A stretch of 64,000 nucleotides of DNA from Hymenobacter jeongseonensis (lineage in GTDB: Bacteria > Bacteroidota > Bacteroidia > Cytophagales > Hymenobacteraceae), in NCBI RefSeq assembly GCF_015694725.1, contig NZ_JADQDQ010000002.1:558001-622000 (forward strand), read 5' to 3'. The position numbers were made by a program, and so were the translations under genes. Below are positions 1 through 7,580 of this stretch, piece by piece. The notes beneath the pieces were generated by a model that was given only the letters and a program-made list of their open reading frames with translations, was not told where the DNA came from and made no database searches. Numbering within the stretch: the first letter of the stretch is position 1; every line of letters starts with the position of its first letter.

Positions 1-2414
1 TCGCCCTTGGTCAGGAACAGGATTTCGGCCTGCACCATATTGTAGTCCACCCAGTACACTTTTTTATCCTTCAGCGGCTGCTCGGCAAAGTCTTTGGCAG
101 CCGGCGCGGGCGTTAGCTTGGCAGGCGTGCGGTGGTTGGCGGTCAGTACAGACACCGTTGCATCCTGCGCACGTGGGCCATAGTACAGCACCCGATGCTG
201 GTACGTCGGCAGCTTCTTAATCAGCGCGGTGAGTTTCTCGGGCTTTATGGCTTTCAGCTCTTTCTCACTCAGAATGTTTGTGAAGGGGTTTTTGGGACCA
301 TACTTCACGTAGTTCACCATGGCCGCGTTCAGAATCACACCCTTTTCCAGCTTGGCATCCTGGCGCTGCTTTAGCGTGCCGGCCACCATGTTTTTCAACG
401 CCGCGGCATCGGGCTTGGGCGCATTAATCAACTGTTCGAACAGCTTCATAGCGGGCTCCAGGTTGGTGTCGAGGCCATTCAGGGTCACGAAAATGCGGTC
501 GGCGCCGCTGCTCACGTTGAACGAGCAGCCCAGCTTGTAGAACTCCTGTTGCAGCTGCGCCGCCGAGTACTGGCCTGCCCCGAGGTACTGCAAGTAATCA
601 GCCGCTAGGCCCCAACGCGGGTCGTTGTTGGTGCCAATGTCCAGGATGTAATACAGGTTGAACAGGCCGTTTTCGCTGTTCTTGGTGTAGTACAGCGGCA
701 GGCCCGGCTTGATGGCCGTTTCCTGGATGTCCTTCTTGTAATCAACAAACACCGGCTGCAGCTCCGAGCTAGGCATGGCCGTGAGCTGCTTGTAGTAATT
801 GGAAGCCACGTCGCGGTTGGCGGGCACGGGCGTGATGGCGGGCTTCACCACCTTCACCTTGTTGGGGTCGGTGCCGGTGCGCTTGAACACGTTCACGTAA
901 TTCTCGCCGTAGTTGTCGTTGGCGAACTTCACGATTTCCTCCTTCGTGATGGAGGCGAAATCGTCCTTTTGCTTCAGGTAATCCTTCCACTCAGCGCGCT
1001 GAATAAAGGCCTCGTACATGGCGCTGGCGCGGGCCTCATTGCTCTCGTAGCCTTTGGTGCGCTCCAGCTTGTCGTTGTTGATAATGGCCGGAATCAGCCA
1101 ATCGGGGAAGTTGCCGGCTTTCACTTTGGCTAACTCGGCCAGCAATAAGCCCTTTACTTCTTCCAGCTTCTGTCCCTGGCGCGGCGTGCCGTAGATGATG
1201 TGCGTGGAATAGTCCGAGTTCATGTCCGTGAACGAGGCCGCCTGTAGCACCTTCTGCTGCTGGTTCAGGTCAAGGTCAATCAGACCGGCCTGGCCGTTGG
1301 TCAGGATTCTGTCCAGCATGCGCAGCCGTACGCCGTCGCGGGTCGACTTGCCGGGCAAACGGAAGCCCAGCATTACGTTCTCGGATTGCGGACCTACTAT
1401 CTCACGAGTTATGGGCGCCGTCAGCGGCTTTTCCACGGGCACGTTGAAAGCGGGCGCCGACTTAGCCGGCAGCGCGCTGAAATACTTGTCGATAAGCCGA
1501 ATGGTGGCGTCGTAATCCAGGTCGCCGCTCAGGCACAGGGCCACGTTGCCGGGCACGTAGTACTGACCGAAATACTTTTTAATCTCGGTAATAGACGGGT
1601 TTTGCAGGTGCTCAATCGTGCCGATGGTCGTCTGCGTACCGTAGGGGTGCGTGGGGTAAAGCGCGGCGTTCAGGGCTTCGAACTCCTTATTGAAGTCCGA
1701 GTCAAGTCCGCGGTTTTTCTCCTCGTATACCGCTTCCAGCTCCGTGTGGAACAGGCGCGGCACCATCTCCTGCATGCGCTCAGCCTGGATGGCAGCCCAC
1801 TTCTCCAGCTGGTTGCTAGGAATGTCTTCCTGGTAAACCGTCTCTTCGCTCGAGGTGTGCGCGTTGGAGCCTTTGGCCCCGATGGCGCCCATCACCTTGT
1901 CGTACTCATTCGGCACGGCGTACTTGGCGGCCACGCCCGAAATCGAGTCAATCTGGTGGTAGGTGCGCTTGCGGGCGACGGGGTCGTTGCGTTGGCCACG
2001 GTATACTTCATAGAGCGCCTCAATCTTGTCGAGCTCTACTTTTTCCTTGGCCCAGTCCTGCGTACCCAGCTTCGAGGTGCCCTTGAACACCATGTGTTCG
2101 AGGTAGTGCGCCAGGCCGGTGGCGGTGGCAGGGTCATTTTTCGAACCCGCCCGCACAGCGACGTAGGTCTGGATGCGCGGCGCATCCTTGTAATCCGACA
2201 AGTAAACGGTCAGGCCGTTGTCTAGCTTATAAATACGAACCTGCAGCGGGTCACCGGGCACGGTTTCGTAGCGGAATTCCTTCGGGGCGGCAGACGTGGC
2301 AGCAGGAGCGGTAGTCGCGACCGAAGCAGTGGCGGCTGGCTTACTGGATTGGCACTGCGTGGCAAAACCTAGCACCGCCAGGGCCGGAAACAGCAGCAAA
2401 AAATTGTTTTTCAC
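1..2414 (-). CDS. Secreted M16 family zinc peptidase (3' end beyond the window)
   Basis: The frame reads from a GTG at 2414 leftwards off the window edge, giving about 804 residues of a pitrilysin-type peptidase. The N-terminus is a hydrophobic export signal with a cysteine at residue 21 in a weak lipobox context. The inverted zinc motif HxxEH is present as H103-Y-L-E106-H107, followed by the usual substrate-groove segments (SSEETVYQEDIPSNQLE and similar). M16 proteins of this type have a catalytic and a degenerate half and run to about 950 residues, so perhaps 150 residues are missing. It is distinct from the three tandem M16 genes near 45-55 kb: it lacks their GFAHFFEHMMF sequence and any visible lysine tail. 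GTG was chosen because it directly precedes the signal peptide. A role in envelope protein or peptide turnover is inferred. Confidence 0.9.
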   Translation of the reverse strand, partial: MKNNFLLLFPALAVLGFATQCQSSKPAATASVATTAPAATSAAPKEFRYETVPGDPLQVRIYKLDNGLTVYLSDYKDAPRIQTYVAVRAGSKNDPATATGLAHYLEHMVFKGTSKLGTQDWAKEKVELDKIEALYEVYRGQRNDPVARKRTYHQIDSISGVAAKYAVPNEYDKVMGAIGAKGSNAHTSSEETVYQEDIPSNQLEKWAAIQAERMQEMVPRLFHTELEAVYEEKNRGLDSDFNKEFEALNAALYPTHPYGTQTTIGTIEHLQNPSITEIKKYFGQYYVPGNVALCLSGDLDYDATIRLIDKYFSALPAKSAPAFNVPVEKPLTAPITREIVGPQSENVMLGFRLPGKSTRDGVRLRMLDRILTNGQAGLIDLDLNQQQKVLQAASFTDMNSDYSTHIIYGTPRQGQKLEEVKGLLLAELAKVKAGNFPDWLIPAIINNDKLERTKGYESNEARASAMYEAFIQRAEWKDYLKQKDDFASITKEEIVKFANDNYGENYVNVFKRTGTDPNKVKVVKPAITPVPANRDVASNYYKQLTAMPSSELQPVFVDYKKDIQETAIKPGLPLYYTKNSENGLFNLYYILDIGTNNDPRWGLAADYLQYLGAGQYSAAQLQQEFYKLGCSFNVSSGADRIFVTLNGLDTNLEPAMKLFEQLINAPKPDAAALKNMVAGTLKQRQDAKLEKGVILNAAMVNYVKYGPKNPFTNILSEKELKAIKPEKLTALIKKLPTYQHRVLYYGPRAQDATVSVLTANHRTPAKLTPAPAAKDFAEQPLKDKKVYWVDYNMVQAEILFLTKG

Positions 2415-2451
2415 GAAGGGCGCGGAAGGGTAGCCGGGAGGATTCAAAAAA

Positions 2452-2459
2452 CAAAGGTA
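2452..2459 (-). promoter_or_regulatory. Bacteroidota -7 promoter element for the M16 peptidase gene
   Basis: On the minus strand this reads TACCTTTG, an exact match to TAnnTTTG, 37 bases before the GTG start. No clear TTTG -33 element was seen at the expected distance. Confidence 0.5.
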
Positions 2460-2630
2460 GCTGGCTGATAGGGGAATAAAAAACGAATTTTTCAGCTAAC
2501 TTGCCGGTTTGCTTTCGCCTCACCAACGGCATTGGTCACAGGGCGAGAATTCACCCCAAACGTTTGCAGTGAATGGCTTTGCCAGAAATGCCTCGCAGCT
2601 GCTAGGGTACTTCGTACAATCTGACAGGTG

Positions 2631-2672
2631 GAATAGGTGTGACTGGGCTACAAAGCCCTCACAACCCTATTC
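2631..2672 (-). terminator. Hairpin downstream of dnaX
   Basis: The arms GAATAGGTGTGA and TCACAACCCTATTC enclose a second small stem (GGGCT/AGCCC). The hairpin begins about 30 bases past the dnaX stop. There is no T run, so a terminator role is tentative. The rest of the gap from 2461 to 2703 shows no gene. Confidence 0.35.
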
Positions 2673-2703
2673 TCATTCCTTGCTTCCCTCCTTCTTCGAG
2701 ACC

Positions 2704-4788
2704 TTAAAAGTCTGCTTCCAACCCTAGGCGCTGCTTGGCCTCTCGCAAGGCCGGAAACCGCTCGGCCAGGTACTCAAACTTGTCGGAGGCCGTGTACAGC
2801 TTCTTGGCGGTAGGCGCGGCGGCCGTCACCATGGGCTGCACCGTGAGGCGCGGGTGACCGGTGCGGCGGCGCAGCTCCGACAGAAACTCCACCCGCATCT
2901 CATTGAACTGGTCCACCTGGATAGGGTTGTCCACGGCCAGCTCAATGTTGTGCTCAGCATTGGCCGTTACGGGGCGGTTCAGCACCCAGAATTCGCTCAT
3001 GCGGTCCTGGGCGCGGCGCTCCTCGGCCAGTTCCTGCCACACCCGCTGCAACAAATTGGCATCGATGGGCGCCACCGGGCCGCTGGTGAACTGCGGCTCG
3101 GCCAAAACCGCCGCCGCGGAGGGGCTAGCGGCGCGGCTGCTCATGTTCTTGAGACTCGGCAGCTTGCTGGTGAGGCTGGGAATTTTGGCAAAGGCGGCGT
3201 CCGGCGTCGGGCGCGGCGCGGGCTCAATTCCCTCGAAGCTGGGTACGCCGATTTCGACGTGCGGCAGCGTATCCCGCATCTGGTGGCGCTCGGTGATGGC
3301 GGCAACTGGGTCGGCCTCAATGCTGGGCGTGTCGTGCATTTCCTCCACGCCGTTTTCCACGGGCAGCGGCTCGGGACCGTCGGCCGGGGCCGGACCAGTG
3401 GCAACGGGCGCCCCGGCCGGCATCGGCAATGCCGCAGCTGCGGCCGGGCGCGGAGCAGCATGGTAAGGCGCGGCCGGCGACTCCGTGGCGTAAGCTGCTG
3501 GGGCCGCATAAGAAACCGTGGAGGGTCCAGATGCCGCCGGAGTAATGGCCGCAGAAGATACTACCGGCGCATGCTGCGCGTGGGCGTTGCTGCCCGGCCC
3601 GGGAGTGGCCGAAGCCTCTCCCCCACCGTTTAGGCCATTAGTTTTTTTTTTAGCCTCGCCGTTGGCGGGGTTCAGTTCGCGAACAAACTGCACGGCCCCG
3701 TTCAGATACGCCAGCTTCATCAGCGCCAGTTCCACGTGGAGGCGCTGGTTCTTGGCTTGCTTGAACTCCCGGTCGCACTGGCTGATGAGGTTCAAGGCGG
3801 AGAGCAGGAAAGCCAATGGCGCGGCCTGGGCCTGCTGCACGTACTTCTGCTTTATGCCGTCGGACACTTCCAGCAGCTGCACGGTCACGGCATCCTTGCA
3901 CACGAGCAAGCCGCGCAGGTGCTCGGCGGTGCCCACCACGAAGTTGTGCAGGTCGAAGCCATTCTGCATCACCTCATCGAGCAGCAAAAGCGCAGCGGAG
4001 AGGTTTTCGGTCAGCAGGCTATCTACTAAGCGGAAGTAGTAGTCGTAGTCGAGGATGTGCAGGTTTTGCACCACCTCTTTGTAGGTAAGGTTGTTGCCGC
4101 CGAAGGTCACCATCTGGTCGAACATCGACAGGGCGTCGCGCAGACCGCCGTCGGCCTTTTGGGCCAGCAGGTGCAGGGCGTCGTCTTCGGCGGTGATGCC
4201 TTCCTGGGTGGCCACGTAGCGCAGGTGGCCGCGCATGTCTTCCACCTTGATGCGGCTGAAATCGAAAATCTGGCAGCGCGACAGGATGGTGGGGATAATC
4301 TTGTGGCGCTCGGTGGTGGCGAGGATGAAAATGGCGTAGCTCGGCGGCTCCTCCAGCGTCTTGAGAAAGGCGTTGAAGGCCGCGTTCGAGAGCATGTGCA
4401 CCTCGTCGATGATGTAGATTTTGTACTTGCCGGCCTGCGGCGCGTAGCGCACCTGCTCTACCAGCGAGCGGATGTCTTCAACTGAGTTGTTGGAAGCCGC
4501 GTCGAGTTCGTGGACGTTGAACGAGGCGTTTTCCTGGAAGGCTACGCAGGAAGCACAGGTGCCGCAAGCCTCGGTTTCGGCCGATAGGCTGGTGCAGTTT
4601 ATCGTTTTGGCCAGGATGCGGGCGCAGGTGGTTTTGCCCACCCCACGCGGGCCGCAAAACAGGAACGCCTGGGCCAAATGCTGGCTCTGAATGGCATTTT
4701 GCAGCGTGGTGGTAACGTGCTGCTGCCCCACCACGCTACGAAACGTGGAAGGACGGTACTTGCGGGCCGAAACGACGAAATTATCCAT
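2704..4788 (-). CDS. dnaX: DNA polymerase III subunit gamma/tau
   Basis: This is the AAA+ clamp-loader subunit that loads the sliding clamp and organises the replisome. The 694-residue product has Walker A GPRGVGKT (46-53), the zinc-binding cysteines C65, C75, C78 and C81, Walker B IIDEV near 126-130, the sensor ATTE near 157-160 and the SRC arginine finger at 170-172. Residues about 385-570 are a low-complexity Ala/Pro linker. A more conserved C-terminal segment follows and probably corresponds to the tau-specific region, although no frameshift site was identified. ATG at 4788 begins the standard N-terminus (FVVSARKYRPSTF) and lies 12 bases after a -7 element. It appears to be transcribed alone. 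Confidence 0.97.
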   Translation of the reverse strand: MDNFVVSARKYRPSTFRSVVGQQHVTTTLQNAIQSQHLAQAFLFCGPRGVGKTTCARILAKTINCTSLSAETEACGTCASCVAFQENASFNVHELDAASNNSVEDIRSLVEQVRYAPQAGKYKIYIIDEVHMLSNAAFNAFLKTLEEPPSYAIFILATTERHKIIPTILSRCQIFDFSRIKVEDMRGHLRYVATQEGITAEDDALHLLAQKADGGLRDALSMFDQMVTFGGNNLTYKEVVQNLHILDYDYYFRLVDSLLTENLSAALLLLDEVMQNGFDLHNFVVGTAEHLRGLLVCKDAVTVQLLEVSDGIKQKYVQQAQAAPLAFLLSALNLISQCDREFKQAKNQRLHVELALMKLAYLNGAVQFVRELNPANGEAKKKTNGLNGGGEASATPGPGSNAHAQHAPVVSSAAITPAASGPSTVSYAAPAAYATESPAAPYHAAPRPAAAAALPMPAGAPVATGPAPADGPEPLPVENGVEEMHDTPSIEADPVAAITERHQMRDTLPHVEIGVPSFEGIEPAPRPTPDAAFAKIPSLTSKLPSLKNMSSRAASPSAAAVLAEPQFTSGPVAPIDANLLQRVWQELAEERRAQDRMSEFWVLNRPVTANAEHNIELAVDNPIQVDQFNEMRVEFLSELRRRTGHPRLTVQPMVTAAAPTAKKLYTASDKFEYLAERFPALREAKQRLGLEADF

Positions 4789-4800
4789 AAGTTCTGTCTA

Positions 4801-4808
4801 CAAAGTTA
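4801..4808 (-). promoter_or_regulatory. Bacteroidota -7 promoter element for dnaX
   Basis: The minus strand reads TAACTTTG, matching TAnnTTTG, 12 bases before the dnaX ATG. This implies a very short leader. A -33 element is not obvious. Confidence 0.45.
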
Positions 4809-4852
4809 CCCAAAAAAGGGCGGCTTTGGAAGCGGTTTTGGGTATTCAGAAC

Positions 4853-4935
4853 GTCATGCAGAGCGCAGCGAAGCATCTTGCCCGCTTCGTTGAGTTGGTA
4901 ACTCACGCGAGATGCTGCGCTGCGCTCTGCATGAC
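4853..4935. repeat. Dispersed hairpin repeat, GTCATGC family, copy 1
   Basis: The 26-base arms at 4853-4878 and 4910-4935 are inverted copies with one mismatch. They start GTCATGCAGAGCGCAGCG and end with the complement. Related copies lie at 22825-22920, 23826-23925, 25468-25561 and, shortened, at 31602-31630. Confidence 0.85.
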
Positions 4936-5031
4936 CACCTTTTTTATTCAGACGCCTTCGTTCTTCCTATCTTCGAACACCCGCATTGATGGAAACCTTC
5001 CCTCCTCCCCCATCGTTTCAGCTTCACCGCG

Positions 5032-5039
5032 TACCTTCG
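5032..5039 (+). promoter_or_regulatory. Candidate -7 element for tmRNA
   Basis: TACCTTCG matches the TAnnTTCG variant about 50 bases before the mature tmRNA 5' end, leaving room for a short precursor leader removed by RNase P. A second match, TATCTTCG, lies at 4968-4975. Confidence 0.4.
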
Positions 5040-5088
5040 CGGCCCGCTTGGCCCTAACCAGTTATTCGGGACTCGTTCTTTACCATTT

Positions 5089-5458
5089 GGGGATGACCGG
5101 AATTGACAGCTTGCGCAAATTGCGGGTAAGCGTGCCAGGAGTTGATGGAAGCTCTCCTGTCAAAAAATCTATCAAACAACAACTGGCGACTATTCGTACG
5201 CCATGGCTGCCTAGTTCAGAATTAGGTAATTGCCATCGTTCCGCCCGGGTAAGTTTCTACACCTGGGAGTTCGGAGCGTCGTAAGTAGAAAATAGCCTTC
5301 GAGGAGCTGTGACTCGGGGGCGAAACCCAACTGCAGCTAGGGGCAGTGCAAAGGCCTGATGTGCGCCTGTACCGCCATGAAAATCCAAGCATAGATACGC
5401 ACGTAGAAAGCACGTTGATTTCCTTGTCTGGACCAGGGTTCGAATCCCTGCATCTCCA
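5089..5458 (+). ncRNA. ssrA: tmRNA (SsrA), single-molecule form
   Basis: This RNA rescues stalled ribosomes by trans-translation. The 5' end GGGGATG pairs with CATCTCC at 5451-5457 to form the acceptor stem. The 3' part carries a T-arm, with the loop in GGTTCGAATCC. CCA is not encoded and would be added after processing. The tag reading frame resumes at GGC (5185) and runs to TAG (5212-5214), encoding GDYSYAMAA. The YAMAA ending resembles known Bacteroidota tags such as that of Cytophaga. The mature length of 370 bases is normal. No tRNA or protein gene overlaps it, and a strong terminator follows at once. Confidence 0.96.
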
Positions 5459-5462
5459 CTTT

Positions 5463-5496
5463 AAACCCCGTTTGCGACGAGCAGGCGGGGTTTTTC
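5463..5496 (+). terminator. Rho-independent terminator of ssrA
   Basis: AAACCCCG and CGGGGTTT form the stem around a 15-base loop, and the downstream arm runs into a T tract. A closely related hairpin follows the decayed tmRNA copy at 6582-6616. Confidence 0.8.
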
Positions 5497-5949
5497 GGTT
5501 TTAGCCCGGTGCGGTTGCAAATGGTTATTGGCTGGCCGTCTATCTCGATTGCATCAACCTGCCTTTGTTATCGCAAATGCGGGAAAGGGAATCTTCCAAA
5601 CCGAGCTGGACATACTATACAACATTAATACTTCTTATATATAAAATAACCATTAAAGCATGAAACAAAAATTCTATTGGAAATAAGCATTCCAAAAAAT
5701 AAATATTATTAACAATCTGCAAATCAAACATTTTACTTAAATCTCATTGATGTAATTTTACGGGCATTAATTTTAAATAATAGCATTTTTCCGCGAATAA
5801 CTGAACTGAAATAATTTTGAATTAGTTGGGCTTGGCAATACAGGACATCCGTTCTGGATTGATTATAGTTGCTTGGCTTTTAGGCAGGCTATTTCTAACT
5901 ATGTCAGCCCTAGAATTAGGCGCTGCATAATATTTATAAAGTTATTTGC
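5497..5949. other. AT-rich non-coding tract between ssrA and the lipoprotein gene
   Basis: No convincing reading frame is present. From about 5625 to 5949 the sequence is strongly AT-rich, with long A and T runs, unlike the GC-rich surroundings. It lies between the tmRNA and a decayed copy of the tmRNA 3' end, so it may be foreign DNA. Confidence 0.6.
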
Positions 5950-6450
5950 ATGAAAAAAACGCCCTTATTATTAGGTGTGGCCCTGGCCGCGCTGACGCTG
6001 GCTTCCTGCGAAAAGGAGTTGGATAAAGTACATAGCTCTCCTCAATCTTCAGCCGCCGCTTTGGCTCTGGCCCGACCTGCCTTGCTCACCACCGGCGCCT
6101 GGCGCCAAACCGGCCTGACCATAAGCGCGACCGATGAAGCAACCAACCAGGTTACAACTTCCGACCTGTTTCCGTATACCAAGCCATCCATGTTGGTTAC
6201 CAGTGCTACGTACAAGGCCGACGGCACGTATTCGCTGCTACGCGGTGTTCGGTCCAATGGGGAGGCCTCTACGCCAATTGATGGCACTTGGCGCCTGACT
6301 GCGACGGCGGATTCGTTGATTGAAACCCAAGCCGACTACACGAGGCGCTTTGCCGTGACCGAACTAACGGACAAGACGCTGCGCCTAACGTACTCCGAGC
6401 CTAACGCCAATGGCAAGGCAACTGTTAGCACATCTGTTTTTTCGCACTAA
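5950..6450 (+). CDS. Small lipoprotein, lipocalin-like
   Basis: The 166-residue protein starts with a lipoprotein signal (lipobox LASC, C20), so it should be exported and lipid-anchored. The mature part has a GAWRQTGLTIS segment near residue 50, a GTWRLT segment and a late LTDKTLRLTY strand. This spacing is like the small lipocalin-type lipoproteins of Bacteroidota, though the match is by eye only. No function can be assigned. The gene lies alone in the interval bounded by ssrA and its decayed 3' copy, is preceded by AT-rich DNA, and is followed by its own terminator, which suggests arrival with a mobile segment. Confidence 0.8.
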   Translation: MKKTPLLLGVALAALTLASCEKELDKVHSSPQSSAAALALARPALLTTGAWRQTGLTISATDEATNQVTTSDLFPYTKPSMLVTSATYKADGTYSLLRGVRSNGEASTPIDGTWRLTATADSLIETQADYTRRFAVTELTDKTLRLTYSEPNANGKATVSTSVFSH

Positions 6451-6483
6451 TCCCGTTTTTTGTTGGAAGCACTGCACTGCCCG

Positions 6484-6510
6484 GCTGCTCTAGTCGAGCA
6501 GTGTTTTTTT
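6484..6510 (+). terminator. Terminator after the small lipoprotein gene
   Basis: A short stem (CTGCTC/GAGCAG) with a five-base loop is followed by TG and seven T residues, 34 bases after the stop codon. Confidence 0.65.
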
Positions 6511-6522
6511 GCAATGCACATA

Positions 6523-6580
6523 TAGGAAGCACATTAATTACTTTGGTCTGAGCTAGGCCCTGCATTCCTGCATCATCACA
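6523..6580 (+). pseudogene. Decayed duplicate of the tmRNA 3' end
   Basis: This stretch aligns over its length with the last 55 bases of ssrA (5404-5458). For example, TAGGAAGCACATTAATTAC corresponds to TAGAAAGCACGTTGATTTC, followed by a GTCTG block, then CTGCAT and TCAC near the end. The T-arm is broken, so it cannot be functional. It is followed, as in ssrA, by a hairpin with an ACCCCGTTTGC arm. A duplicated 3' end is what an element integrating at ssrA leaves behind. Confidence 0.65.
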
Positions 6581-6581
6581 G

Positions 6582-6616
6582 AAAACCCCGTTTGCTGGCG
6601 CAAACGGGGTTTTTCG
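6582..6616. terminator. Strong hairpin terminator
   Basis: AAAACCCCGTTTGC and GCAAACGGGGTTTT form a 14-bp stem followed by T residues. It resembles the ssrA terminator and can also end the minus-strand gene at 6665-7144. Confidence 0.8.
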
Positions 6617-6664
6617 GTTTTCAGCGCAGCCTTCACGGAATACGCTTGGCTTGGCCGACAGGAA

Positions 6665-7144
6665 CTATCTAACCACTGAGGCCACGGCCTCGGAGGCGTT
6701 TGGCACCGTAAGGCCGGGTACCGAAATAATGGTTTGCGTCTGGCTTTCAACCTGCACATTGTAGCGGTACCGCTCCTGCCCTACGCGCAGCAGCACAGCG
6801 TACTTACCGGCCGGCAGGTTGCGGAAATTCAATTGGGTGCCGTACGAGGGCTGGGAATTGACCTCGTTTACCAAGCAGTTATTGGTGCTGAGGGAGACGA
6901 CGCGGAGCTGCATGCGCTGCTGCGCAGGGTTGTCGATGGTTACCCACAAACTCTGGGCATTGGGCTGCTTTGCTTTCACCGTTGGGGCATCCTGCGCCAA
7001 CGCGGTGCCGGCGCTGCCCAACACGACAAGCGCGCCGAGCAAGGTAGCCCGCAAGTAAGGTGCTGCCGAAAGGCCCTGAATGCGGTTCTGGATGGGGGCG
7101 CCAGCCAAGGACTGGGCGGAGCGGGGGGCGAGGGAGAATTTCAT
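6665..7144 (-). CDS. Small secreted protein of unknown function
   Basis: The 159-residue product has a long N-terminal region, then a hydrophobic segment (LRATLLGALVVLGSAG) and an AQ cleavage-like site near residue 52, so it is probably exported. The mature part, about 107 residues, has a beta-rich pattern with NLPAGKYAVLLRVG, a motif seen in short carboxypeptidase-regulatory or Secretion-tail-like folds. No family is recognised. ATG at 7144 was preferred to an upstream ATG at 7237, because the extra 31 residues cross the promoter region and look non-coding. It stands alone with a good promoter and a terminator. Confidence 0.75.
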   Translation of the reverse strand: MKFSLAPRSAQSLAGAPIQNRIQGLSAAPYLRATLLGALVVLGSAGTALAQDAPTVKAKQPNAQSLWVTIDNPAQQRMQLRVVSLSTNNCLVNEVNSQPSYGTQLNFRNLPAGKYAVLLRVGQERYRYNVQVESQTQTIISVPGLTVPNASEAVASVVR

Positions 7145-7212
7145 GATTGCAGAGAAAAAAGGTGAAAAGGTTGAGGTTACGTGCGGCCACCAGTACTGGG
7201 CGTCGAACAGTA

Positions 7213-7243
7213 CAAATATATAACAGGTACTGTGCAAAACAAA
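7213..7243 (-). promoter_or_regulatory. Bacteroidota promoter with -33 and -7 elements
   Basis: On the minus strand TTTG (7240-7243) and TATATTTG (7213-7220) are separated by 19 bases, matching the consensus TTTG-N19-TAnnTTTG. It lies 69 bases before the start of the small secreted protein gene. It is the clearest housekeeping promoter in the window. Confidence 0.7.
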
Positions 7244-7580
7244 GTAGCGAGTTAGGCTTATGCCAAATTTTACGTTTTTAATCCATTACTGCCTGATTAT
7301 CAATGACAAATTTTTTATAAAAAATTTCACAATCCGCTAGAATCAGCATTCACAAAGCCTTTCTTTATGCTTAAGATTCTGTTTTAGTTCAGAGAATTTT
7401 TCCCGTTCACCACAAGGTTTTGTGGAGCCACTACTGCCGAAGTTTTGCCTTTAGCAAGCGAAGGAATTACCGTTGCGCTTGGCGAACAGAGAGCGAAAAT
7501 GGGTAGTTGACACGCTCGCAATTCAATCAAATTTGGACACAAGTGAGATTAACCCAGCCCTCCATTCAATTGGCCATAAG
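7244..7580. other. Non-coding gap downstream of the ABC permease genes
   Basis: The stretch is AT-rich from about 7255 to 7400. No gene, RNA or convincing terminator for the permease operon was seen. Confidence 0.5.

Noticed and set aside
2341..2532. Short minus-strand frame overlapping the start of the left-edge M16 gene
   Set aside because: It covers the promoter and is out of frame with the signal peptide, which starts at the GTG at 2414.
5222..5413. Short open frames inside ssrA
   Set aside because: They lie within the tmRNA structure; only the nine-codon tag frame is translated.
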